Translations under genes and position numbers: made by a program
Source of the DNA: JBQTIY01 sp052387675
GTDB taxonomy: Bacteria > Planctomycetota > B15-G4
NCBI GenBank assembly: GCA_052387675.1
Contig: JBQTIY010000001.1
Location: 62,001-126,000 of the forward strand
Length of the DNA stretch: 64,000 nt
Direction: 5' to 3'
Notes under the pieces: model-generated
What the model saw: only the letters and a program-made list of their open reading frames with translations
Databases searched by the model: none
What the model was told of the DNA's origin: nothing
Part shown: positions 1 to 7,724 of the stretch, one piece after another
Position numbering within the stretch: position 1 is the first letter of the stretch
Layout: every line of letters begins with the position of its first letter

Positions 1-2645
1 GCCTCAAAGCCGATTCGCAAAGCCTGATTGAGGTCGCCACGCTTGAGCAGGATGCCGCAGAGCACCGCCATGAGCTGCGCGTCGGGACCGAGCTGCAAAG
101 CGGACTCAAGCAGACCCTGGGCCACTTCCCAACGCTCGGCAGCCCCCATGTCGCGAGCTGCCTCGATGAGCGCGGCTCGCACGTCGCTGTGCCCGGGCGC
201 TGAGTGCCAGGCGAAGAGCAGTGCCTCGCCGAGTTCGCGCTCGAGCCGATCGCGCTGGGCCGGCGAGACCGTAGCCTCCGCCTCCACGGCCAGTTCGATG
301 CGCGCTGCCCGCGCAATGAGCAGTCCTTTGAGTGCGGCCGAGCGGGCCCGCAGAACAAGACCCAGCCTCCGATTCTCCTTTTCACTCAAGGGGCGGACAG
401 CCAGAGAAGACGTATCCAAGGGGACAGCAAGTCCGGCCAATTGCCTCAGGTTGATTCGTGCCAGCTGGCTTGGCACTGTCACCGTGTCGTGTGACGGCCA
501 TGAACTTCGGACGCCAGCAAACGTTGGCGGCAGCAAGTCCCGCAGTCGCGCCTGGAGCGTCCACGCGTCGGCCACATACAGGTCTTGCACGTCGTCAGCC
601 CCGGCCGGACCTACGGCCGACGGGCGCGCCGCGAGTGCAGCATTGACGCGCGCCGAATCGGGAAGCCCGGCCGATAATCCGCCCACCAGACCAATGAGCG
701 GCTGATCGGCGCGCAAGGAAGCCAGGAAGAGCCTTGCATCGGGAAAGACCTCAACGAATTGATCGGCAACGCTGCCGAATGTCGGCCAACTCAGCTGCGA
801 GAGGTCAATCCATTGGACCGCGACACCAGAGGGAGCGAGTGCCCGGCGCATGGCTAGGAACTGCGCCATCGTCAGGCGAATGGCAGCCTCCCTGCCGGGC
901 GTGCTCACGGGGCTGTCGATAATGAGGTCGTAGGAACCTGGATGTTCCTCGAGCCAGGCTTGAGGCGAGGCATGCCTGAAGACCGGGCCGACCGCCTGGG
1001 AACCGAGGGCTGCCGCGACTGTCAAGAGTTCTGCACTGGGCTCGATGCACTCCAGCCGTTCGGGCAGGAGTTCTTGGATGCCAGTCCAGAGCTCTGCCGA
1101 TCCCAATCCGAGAATCAAGGCGCGTCGAGCTTCAGGTCGCAGGCCAACCGAGATGCGTCCGGCACGGTGAGCCAGCAGCGCCGCAGCCAGTCCCGGCTGC
1201 AGGGGCTGCCCGTGGAAACCTAGCTGCGGCGCTCCCGTTGGGCCAACTCCAGCCGAAGCGATCCCAAACACGCCCTCGGCCTGCCAGTGCGCAGTCGTCG
1301 GGTCACGGAGTTCCTCGGGAGTTGACCAGGTTAGCGGCAGCGCTGGCCCCAGGATCGCCACTGGCAGGACGAGCCACTTCCAGCGGCTCGTGGTCGCGAA
1401 GGCACAGAGCACGGCGCCTACAGCCGCTACCCACGCACCACCGATCAACGCGGCTCTGGTGAGTTCCGGCTCGTCTTGCGACGCAGGCTGGCCGGCCTGC
1501 CAATGACGCAGCTGCACGACCGCAACAAGGCCGAGTGCAGCTCCGGCGAACCAAAGCGCCAAATCGAGCCCCTGGGGAACTCCCGTTCTCCGGCCAGTCT
1601 CGGCAGACTCGCGAGGCACCCGTTGCTGAGTCGCCGAACTCGCACCACTCGAAGTCATGCTGAACTTAGCATTCCGCAGCGTGGCGAGGAGCAGCAGGGA
1701 TCCTGCACCGGCCACTGCCGCGCCTCCGAGACGCGCCGACGTGAACAAACCGCCACCGCTATAAGTAGCTGCATCACTCATCCCGCTCCACAGCACTGCT
1801 GCCCAAGAGGCGCTCGCCGACAGCAACAGCAGCGCGCCCGAAACCAAAGCCAGCGCAGAGAAACTCCGCAAGGGACCGCTGACCAACCCGGTCGCCGCGA
1901 GTGCTCCCAGAGCGATAAAGCCCAGTGACACCGGCCATTCGAGAGGCTGCATCGGAACGCCTCGGCTGAACCCCCGCAGCACAGTGAGGGCAAGCGCTGT
2001 GGAACCGAACGCTGTGACCAGCGTCGCCGCGTGGCGCCAGCCGCTCCCCGAGACAGTCCCAACCAGTCCGATGGGGAAAATCCATAGACGGGCCTTGTTC
2101 TGATGCTCCCCACTGGCCAATGCTGCAACCGCACAGGCAACCGTAGCCAAGGCGCCGGCAGCAGCGACGGACAGGCCCGTATTCGATTGCAGAAGAGCGG
2201 TGCCCGCCCAGGCCGCTCCCAAGAAACCAAGGGCGATGGACGCCAGGAACGGGCTCAGATTCGCAGGTGGCCGTGTGTCGGCCGTTGACACCCGGCAAAG
2301 TTCAAGCGCCGTGACTGCAACCAGCGCTGATCCAGCCGCCGCCATGGCCAAGGCCAGTGACAACTCTGCACCCAAATCCTGCTCGAACAGCGCCGAACCG
2401 AGGGCCAGGAGTGCATCGGCTGCCAGCCATCTCGCCACCCAATCGCGCGAACCCTGAGTTTTTAGCAGCAGGGACATTGCCAGAGCACCTGCTGACGCGC
2501 CTGCCAGACCCCAGGGCGCAAGCAGTGCCGGACGAGGCGCTGTTCCAGCGACGGCGGTGCCCACGATAACCATCGACCAGGCGATCCAGATCAAAGCCGC
2601 ACCGCAGCAGATCGCGGCAAACCGGCTGAGGGCGGTTGGGCTCAC
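1..2645 (-). CDS. Large fused membrane / spermidine-synthase-like / TPR protein, C-terminus cut by window edge
   Basis: Open for about 881 codons from a GTG at 2645 to the left edge with no stop. The start overlaps the folC stop as GTGA, so translation is probably coupled. The first ~450 residues hold about 10 hydrophobic segments. A Rossmann-like methyltransferase region follows, with a glycine-rich loop (RALILGLGSAELW), an acidic residue after beta-2 (LECIEPS) and YDLIIDSP, as in the spermidine synthase fold. The remainder is alpha-helical and TPR-like (AAERWEVAQGLLESALQLG). Known fused MFS/spermidine-synthase proteins have this order. The canonical catalytic Asp region is only partly conserved, so true aminopropyltransferase activity is doubtful. 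The substrate is unknown. The true C-terminus lies outside the window. Confidence 0.72.
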   Translation of the reverse strand, partial: MSPTALSRFAAICCGAALIWIAWSMVIVGTAVAGTAPRPALLAPWGLAGASAGALAMSLLLKTQGSRDWVARWLAADALLALGSALFEQDLGAELSLALAMAAAGSALVAVTALELCRVSTADTRPPANLSPFLASIALGFLGAAWAGTALLQSNTGLSVAAAGALATVACAVAALASGEHQNKARLWIFPIGLVGTVSGSGWRHAATLVTAFGSTALALTVLRGFSRGVPMQPLEWPVSLGFIALGALAATGLVSGPLRSFSALALVSGALLLLSASASWAAVLWSGMSDAATYSGGGLFTSARLGGAAVAGAGSLLLLATLRNAKFSMTSSGASSATQQRVPRESAETGRRTGVPQGLDLALWFAGAALGLVAVVQLRHWQAGQPASQDEPELTRAALIGGAWVAAVGAVLCAFATTSRWKWLVLPVAILGPALPLTWSTPEELRDPTTAHWQAEGVFGIASAGVGPTGAPQLGFHGQPLQPGLAAALLAHRAGRISVGLRPEARRALILGLGSAELWTGIQELLPERLECIEPSAELLTVAAALGSQAVGPVFRHASPQAWLEEHPGSYDLIIDSPVSTPGREAAIRLTMAQFLAMRRALAPSGVAVQWIDLSQLSWPTFGSVADQFVEVFPDARLFLASLRADQPLIGLVGGLSAGLPDSARVNAALAARPSAVGPAGADDVQDLYVADAWTLQARLRDLLPPTFAGVRSSWPSHDTVTVPSQLARINLRQLAGLAVPLDTSSLAVRPLSEKENRRLGLVLRARSAALKGLLIARAARIELAVEAEATVSPAQRDRLERELGEALLFAWHSAPGHSDVRAALIEAARDMGAAERWEVAQGLLESALQLGPDAQLMAVLCGILLKRGDLNQALRIGFE

Positions 2646-3850
2646 TCGGCCGCGTCCTTGAGCAGGAGGCCCACGAGATAGAGAGAGCCCGTGACGAGAA
2701 CGAGTTCTCCTCGGCCAGCGAGCGCCCGCGCCGCTGTGAGCGCTTGCTGGGGATCCTCAATGGACTGTGCCGGAGTACCGGGCGCCAACGAAGCTAGCAA
2801 CTCCGCGGGAGGAACGCCGCGCTCGCCTGGGGTTCTGGTGAGCACAAGCGGTAGTCCTCGCTGACTCCAGGGTTGGAGCATGGCCACAGCATCTCGCCCC
2901 GTGGTCGCTCCAAAGACAACGGCGCGCAGTGGCGTCGTCGCAAGTTCGCTAGCCAATGTCTGTTGGGCAGCGACGGTGTGGGCGCCATCGAAGAGGACAT
3001 CCCCAACGACTTGAAAGCGGCCCGCGACCGCGTGCCGGTCAATTGCAGCGTCAATCGCAGCCGTTCGCGGCGGGACATGCCCAAGTTGTGCCAGCAGGTC
3101 CAACACGAGCCGCGCAAGGGCGCGATTGGAGCTACGAGCATCAGCTGAGTCCAGGCGAAGGAGATGCACAGGGGAGTCTTTCGTTTCAGCCAGCTTCTGA
3201 ATCTCCCTGCGGGCTGGTTCGGGAACTCCCACACCCAACGCCATCGGCGCGCCGCGCCGCAGAATGCCTGCCTTCTCACGCGCGATCTCCGCCAGACTGC
3301 TTCCCAAGATCGCGGTGTGCTCCAGACTAATGGTCGTGATGGCACACACGTCCGCATGCATCAGGCGGGTGGCGTCCAGGCGCCCACCCAGCCCTGTCTC
3401 CCAGACCACCGCCTCCGCACCGGCTTCGGCGAACAGCACGCGCGCTAGGGCCGTGAGGTACTCGAAGAACGTGGGGATTTCACCGACAGAGGCTATGGCC
3501 CGATCGACAACCTGGCGAGCCCGATCCAAGAGATCGTCCGTCGGAAAGCATCCATCGATGCGAACACGCTCCCGCACATCGTGGAGGTGAGGGGACGTGA
3601 ACGTGGCGGTTTTCAAGCCGTACGCTCGCAGTCCGGTGGCGATGAGTTCCGTTGTGCTGGTCTTACCCTCACTGCCGGCCACATGGACTGCCACGCGCGG
3701 CCACGGCAGATCTGGGAGCGCGCGGAGCAAGCGCCCCATGCGGCCCAGATCGAGCCGGACGCCACCCTCGTGAAAGCTTCGGGAGCGCTCGAGATCGAGC
3801 AGCGATGCCAGTCGCTCCTGCAAGCGGATACACGATGTCGCTGACGTCAT
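2642..3850 (-). CDS. folC: Folylpolyglutamate synthase / dihydrofolate synthase
   Basis: 402-residue Mur-ligase-family enzyme that adds glutamate to folates using ATP in the cytoplasm. The P-loop GSEGKTSTT is at about residues 59-67. TSPHLHDVRERVRI, ETGLGGRLDATR and HTAILGSSLAEIAREKAGI are typical FolC blocks, and FDGAHTVAA marks the C-terminal ligase domain. Length is normal (about 400-430). The frame stays open upstream to a TTG at 3883, but the ATG at 3850 is preferred: it gives the usual N-terminus, clears the divergent gene at 3874, and lies 7 nt after a TATAGT -10 box. It shares a GTGA overlap with the downstream membrane protein. Confidence 0.93.
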   Translation of the reverse strand: MTSATSCIRLQERLASLLDLERSRSFHEGGVRLDLGRMGRLLRALPDLPWPRVAVHVAGSEGKTSTTELIATGLRAYGLKTATFTSPHLHDVRERVRIDGCFPTDDLLDRARQVVDRAIASVGEIPTFFEYLTALARVLFAEAGAEAVVWETGLGGRLDATRLMHADVCAITTISLEHTAILGSSLAEIAREKAGILRRGAPMALGVGVPEPARREIQKLAETKDSPVHLLRLDSADARSSNRALARLVLDLLAQLGHVPPRTAAIDAAIDRHAVAGRFQVVGDVLFDGAHTVAAQQTLASELATTPLRAVVFGATTGRDAVAMLQPWSQRGLPLVLTRTPGERGVPPAELLASLAPGTPAQSIEDPQQALTAARALAGRGELVLVTGSLYLVGLLLKDAAE

Positions 3851-3857
3851 TGCTACC

Positions 3858-3865
3858 ACTATAAT
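3858..3865. promoter_or_regulatory. Symmetric bidirectional -10 element with leaderless starts on both sides
   Basis: The 23-bp gap between the folC ATG (3850) and the divergent ATG (3874) contains a plus-strand TATAAT (3860-3865) and, on the minus strand, TATAGT (3863-3858). The distances from -10 to ATG are 8 and 7 nt, so transcription starting at the usual distance would begin at or next to the A of each ATG. No convincing -35 box was seen on either side. Confidence 0.6.
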
Positions 3866-3873
3866 CCGCCACA

Positions 3874-4605
3874 ATGCGACCAATCATTGGCATCACTTGC
3901 AGTTCAGACGATGCCGGGCAAGTCACCGTCAGGCCTGCGTATCTGAGGGCGGTTCACGCGGCAGGCGCCATCCCGGCGCCCTTGCCCTTTGTGGTGAGCG
4001 ACACCGAGGCCTGCGCTGTGCTCAGCAGCTTGGACGGAATCATCTTCAGCGGCAGTGATGACCTCGACCCTTCGCTCTGGGGCGAAAAGCGCCATCGCGC
4101 GACCGTCCTCATGCATCCACGACGTGCGCTGTCGGAATTGATCCTGGCACGCTCGGCGCTGGGGCGGCGCACTCCCACGCTGGGTATCTGCGGCGGAATG
4201 CAGACACTCAATGTGGCGGCGGGTGGCAGTTTGCATCAGCACATTCCGGACATCCCGGGCAGTCTTGTTCACCAGGACCAGGGCTCAACATCTGCAGGGG
4301 CCTCTGCAGGCGGGCACGTCGTTGAAATAGAGGGCAACAGTCGGCTGGCAACGCTGATCGGTCGGCGGTCCATCGTGAATAGCCGACACCATCAGGCGGT
4401 CAACTCACTGGGAGTTGGTCTCGTCGCAACAGCTCAGGCACTCGATGGGATTCCCGAGGCCCTTGAGGCCCCCAATTGGCCGTTTCTGCTCGCGGTCCAA
4501 TGGCATCCGGAAGATCTGATCGACGACACAACTCAACTCAACCTTTTCCGGGCACTGGTTGAAGCCGCTGACTTACAGCACCGAGGCGCAGCACGTGGAT
4601 CGTGA
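3874..4605 (+). CDS. Class I glutamine amidotransferase-like peptidase C26 (gamma-Glu-GABA hydrolase type)
   Basis: 243 residues. Nucleophile Cys106 sits in the elbow GICGGMQ, and the partner residues are His211 and Glu213 in QWHPED. An oxyanion/glycine region is present (GIIFSGSDDLDPSLWGE). This is the architecture of PuuD-like hydrolases that cleave gamma-glutamyl bonds. Lying divergent to folC, it could act on gamma-glutamyl folates or polyamine conjugates, but that is inference. It starts at an ATG 8 nt after a perfect TATAAT, so it is probably leaderless. Its 3' end overlaps the next gene by 11 nt. Confidence 0.88.
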   Translation: MRPIIGITCSSDDAGQVTVRPAYLRAVHAAGAIPAPLPFVVSDTEACAVLSSLDGIIFSGSDDLDPSLWGEKRHRATVLMHPRRALSELILARSALGRRTPTLGICGGMQTLNVAAGGSLHQHIPDIPGSLVHQDQGSTSAGASAGGHVVEIEGNSRLATLIGRRSIVNSRHHQAVNSLGVGLVATAQALDGIPEALEAPNWPFLLAVQWHPEDLIDDTTQLNLFRALVEAADLQHRGAARGS

Positions 4606-5956
4606 GCGGCTTGCCTCGAAGAGCAGCGCTGAAGGCCGTGCGGCCCAAAGACGCCTCATCGCCTACAGCGGCATGGCGGTGCTGCTCCTGGCGTTCCTCA
4701 TATTTCGTGGCCTGCGACCGAGCAGTGAGACGGCGCTCACGCCTGTCGACCTTCCTCCCCCGACACCCGTCGCCGCTGAACCCGACAGTGTTCACGTGCC
4801 TCTTGCCCGCATTGATCCGGAACTGCTCAAGCAGGTTCGGGACGACAACAGTGTTGCACGCGCCTACTTAGAGCCAGAAGCCCTTCGGCACCTCGTTGAT
4901 CAAGCCTCGCGACTCGTCTACGGCGACTTGGAAACGTTAGGAGTCGAAGCGGTCGAGCACTCGTCAGTCCTTAGCAATCCGAGCGAGTACCGAGGCAGGC
5001 CGATCTGGATCCTGGGCCATCTTCAAACGATCGATGAGATTCCAGGGCCCTTTGGCGAGTTGAGCCGCGGAACGATACTGGACCTACACCAGCAACCATG
5101 GGCATTTCTGGCGGTGCTGCCCCCGGAGGAGTTGCGAGTCGGAGACGTAGTGAGGGCGGCTGGCTTCTTCTTCAAGGTGCACGACATGCCCGGCCCACTA
5201 GAAGCTCAGGTGAGTCAGCCGTTGTTGGTCGCGGAGGAGGTTCTGCGTTCCGCGTTGCCATTACGTCCCGTCACGAAGCTGCGCAGCGATCTCTTCGATC
5301 GGGTTCGTGATGACGACCTCGCCGAAGCCAGCAAGCCCGTCGAGAGCCCAGAATTCTTCGAACTCCTCTCCTACGTACAACATGCCGCAGAAGAGGACTT
5401 CTATCCGGCAGACGGGGCAATCATCGAACACCCCACCGGCCGGCTGATGCAGCGGACGGCCGAGTTCCGAGGTCAGGTCGTCCGCGTCTCTGGAACACTG
5501 GCCTTGGTCGAGCAAGTTCCGCTTGGACCGCGAGGGCAGAACCCGCTGGGCATCCCGATGATCTGGCGGCTCTGGCTGGCGAACCAGTCCGGGCCCTCTG
5601 TCGTCTACAGCTTTCAAGATCCAGGCAACCTCGTGCCAGAGCGCGACATCGTCGATGCTGACGGCGTCTACTTCAGGCGATTCGCATATGAGAATCGCCT
5701 GGGCAAACCGTACACGGCCGCCGTTATTTTGGCCCGCAAGTACGCCCGCTTCGCGCGGCCCCCAGATTTGATCACGCCACTCGTCACGAAGATGGCACTG
5801 GTCATGGTCGGCATCCTGGGCATCTTTCTCTTTTTCGCCGGTCGAAATGACCGTGCCTCCGCCGCCAAGGCGCGCTCGGAGCGGATTCAGCGGCAGCAGC
5901 GAATGACGCGGCCTCATGACCGCTTACACAGTCAGACTCATGGGGACCAGCCGTGA
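4595..5956 (+). CDS. Membrane-anchored protein with two repeated beta-rich extracytoplasmic modules
   Basis: About 453 residues, function unknown. One transmembrane helix near the N-terminus (AVLLLAFLIF) and one near the C-terminus (MALVMVGILGIFLFFAG) flank a large extracytoplasmic part. Two similar stretches inside look like OB-fold modules (RGRPIWILGHLQTID and RGQVVRVSGTLALVEQV, each followed by a conserved GDVV or RDIV strand and an aromatic GxFF/GVYFRR segment). The GTG at 4595 is chosen because GAGG lies 8 nt upstream; a TTG at 4559 is the alternative. It overlaps aroB as GTGA. Linkage to aroB suggests co-expression only. Confidence 0.75.
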   Translation: MDRERLASKSSAEGRAAQRRLIAYSGMAVLLLAFLIFRGLRPSSETALTPVDLPPPTPVAAEPDSVHVPLARIDPELLKQVRDDNSVARAYLEPEALRHLVDQASRLVYGDLETLGVEAVEHSSVLSNPSEYRGRPIWILGHLQTIDEIPGPFGELSRGTILDLHQQPWAFLAVLPPEELRVGDVVRAAGFFFKVHDMPGPLEAQVSQPLLVAEEVLRSALPLRPVTKLRSDLFDRVRDDDLAEASKPVESPEFFELLSYVQHAAEEDFYPADGAIIEHPTGRLMQRTAEFRGQVVRVSGTLALVEQVPLGPRGQNPLGIPMIWRLWLANQSGPSVVYSFQDPGNLVPERDIVDADGVYFRRFAYENRLGKPYTAAVILARKYARFARPPDLITPLVTKMALVMVGILGIFLFFAGRNDRASAAKARSERIQRQQRMTRPHDRLHSQTHGDQP

Positions 5957-7029
5957 CACGGACTTCTCCCAATTCAGGATCTGCGGCACAGCTTGCAGCC
6001 TCTGTAATCATGAGTCCCGAATCGTTGGCGGAATTCGCCGAACGGGCACCCGCACCTGGAGGCCGCGTCGTAGTCACGGACAGCAATGTCCTGCCACTCA
6101 TTCCCCAGGGTCTTCGTTCAACTCCTTGCCTTGCGCTCCCTCCAGGCGAAGTAAACAAATCATGGACGACCCTGGAAGCCGTGCTCAACTTCATGGTCAG
6201 GGCGAAACTCGATTCGGACGGCGAGGTGATTGCCGTCGGCGGTGGTGTCGTCACGGATCTAGCCGGACTTGCCGCGTCCTTGTTTCATCGAGGCATCGCC
6301 TGGTGTGCCGTTCCCACGTCGCTTATTGGACAGGTCGACGCAGCCATCGGTGGCAAGTCGGCCGTCAACTTGGGCGGGATCAAGAACGTCGTTGGCGCCT
6401 TTCATCCGCCTCAGCAGGTACTGGTCGCCCCGCACTTCCTCAAGACACTTCCGGATCGAGAATTGCGCGCCGGTTTGGGCGAAGTGCTCAAGACTGCAAT
6501 CCTCTCGGGCGAGAAACTTTTCGCTCAAGTGGAGCGCCTGAGTTCAACCGATTTCAGGCTCGGCTCCCCCGATGCGGTTGCGGTCATTCGAGTATGCCTT
6601 GAGACGAAGGAGGCGCTCGTCAAACTGGACCCTCGCGATAGCGGTGTCCGCCGCTTACTCAACCTGGGCCACACGTTCGGACACGCCTTTGAAGCCAACT
6701 CGAGATCCGCACTGCTCCATGGCGAAGCGGTGGGCCTAGGCTTGTTGTGCGCCGCCCGGCTAGGGGCACTGCACTTTGGACATGGCGACTCCCTGGAATC
6801 GCGCGTTCGACAGCTATTAGTCCGGTGGGGACTGCCCACATCAACCAACCACGATTCCACCCTGCTGGTAACTTACCTTCGGCACGACAAGAAACGCCGA
6901 AATGGGAACTTTGTCTTCGTGGCGCCTCGCCGGCCGGGCGATGTTGAGGTTATCGAGAGCCCGCCCGAGGCCCTGATAAGTAAGGCGCTTCTAGCTGTCT
7001 CGCCAGAACACTCAACTTCCTCGGCGTAG
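5953..7029 (+). CDS. aroB: 3-Dehydroquinate synthase
   Basis: 358 residues. Second step of the shikimate pathway: DAHP to 3-dehydroquinate, using NAD+ and a divalent metal in the cytoplasm. The nucleotide-binding GGGVVTDLAGLAAS is at about residues 96-109, and PTSLIGQVDAAIGGKSAVN is at 121-139. NLGHTFGHA and LHGEAVGLG carry the metal-binding histidines, and a C-terminal HDKK motif is present. The start is GTG at 5953, overlapping the upstream stop (GTGA). The first ~20 residues may be trimmed if a later start is used. aroK is elsewhere, at 44.2-44.8 kb, so the pathway is not clustered. Confidence 0.95.
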   Translation: MTRTSPNSGSAAQLAASVIMSPESLAEFAERAPAPGGRVVVTDSNVLPLIPQGLRSTPCLALPPGEVNKSWTTLEAVLNFMVRAKLDSDGEVIAVGGGVVTDLAGLAASLFHRGIAWCAVPTSLIGQVDAAIGGKSAVNLGGIKNVVGAFHPPQQVLVAPHFLKTLPDRELRAGLGEVLKTAILSGEKLFAQVERLSSTDFRLGSPDAVAVIRVCLETKEALVKLDPRDSGVRRLLNLGHTFGHAFEANSRSALLHGEAVGLGLLCAARLGALHFGHGDSLESRVRQLLVRWGLPTSTNHDSTLLVTYLRHDKKRRNGNFVFVAPRRPGDVEVIESPPEALISKALLAVSPEHSTSSA

Positions 7030-7050
7030 AAGTCCGACAAGGGGGCATCC

Positions 7051-7716
7051 ATGGGCCCCGCACACCTGCTGCCGCCACTCGCCTCTGCCTGCTCGGCAAG
7101 CCATCCTGTTGAGTTGTGGATTCTCGTCAACGGCGAGATTGTTCAGGCGGCCGGTTCATTTTTACCGGTCGATGAGCGCGGACGCATTCAATTAACGGCC
7201 ACTCTTCCAGACGGTTTTGTGGGCATCCTGAGAGCCGGAGCGGCCGTTCGCGGTTTCTTCACTGATCCGGCCGGGGCAGTGCATACCTTCCTAACATCCA
7301 TTCACGATTGGCGGCCCTTCAAGGATCGCCCGGAGGCGGCTCGAGTCCTTCTTGAGTCACCGTCACTCGTTGCGCCGTGCCAGCGCCGCCGAGGCGCTCG
7401 CCAGCTCGTTCACGGAAGTACAGTCCGGCTCTCTGTCACGATTCGGGGCGAGAAGGACACCGTGACGGGGAGGCTCGTCGATGTGTCACCTAGCGGCTTG
7501 GCTGTTCGCGTCGTTAAGGCTCAGCGAAACTGGTTTTCAGAAGGAACTCGGCTAGAGGTCGAGGTGGACTTGCCTAATCGGAATGAACCCGTCAGATTCC
7601 ATGCAACGCTAGCCCGCATTGAGCGTGAGGCGCTTAACTACCTGCACGGCTTGAGGGTGGACGGCGGCAGCGCTGGTCGGCACGCTCTCTCTGAGATTCT
7701 CGCCCACGTTGCCTAG
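7051..7716 (+). CDS. PilZ-domain protein, likely c-di-GMP binding
   Basis: 221 residues with two modules. Residues ~20-100 form a beta-rich N-terminal module like the YcgR-N region. The C-terminal PilZ domain has both signature parts: RxxxR at 113-117 (RRGAR) and DxSxxG at 144-149 (DVSPSG). Presence of both implies that cyclic di-GMP can be bound. No effector domain is attached, so it probably works by protein contact. AAGGGGG 5 nt before the ATG is a clear ribosome-binding site. It follows aroB after 21 nt and converges on the FG-GAP gene. Confidence 0.85.
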   Translation: MGPAHLLPPLASACSASHPVELWILVNGEIVQAAGSFLPVDERGRIQLTATLPDGFVGILRAGAAVRGFFTDPAGAVHTFLTSIHDWRPFKDRPEAARVLLESPSLVAPCQRRRGARQLVHGSTVRLSVTIRGEKDTVTGRLVDVSPSGLAVRVVKAQRNWFSEGTRLEVEVDLPNRNEPVRFHATLARIEREALNYLHGLRVDGGSAGRHALSEILAHVA

Positions 7717-7724
7717 ACTGCGGC

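Noticed and set aside
1..2640. Several 60-225-codon frames on both strands at the left end
   Set aside because: All are covered by one continuous minus-strand frame with membrane, Rossmann and TPR features running off the edge.
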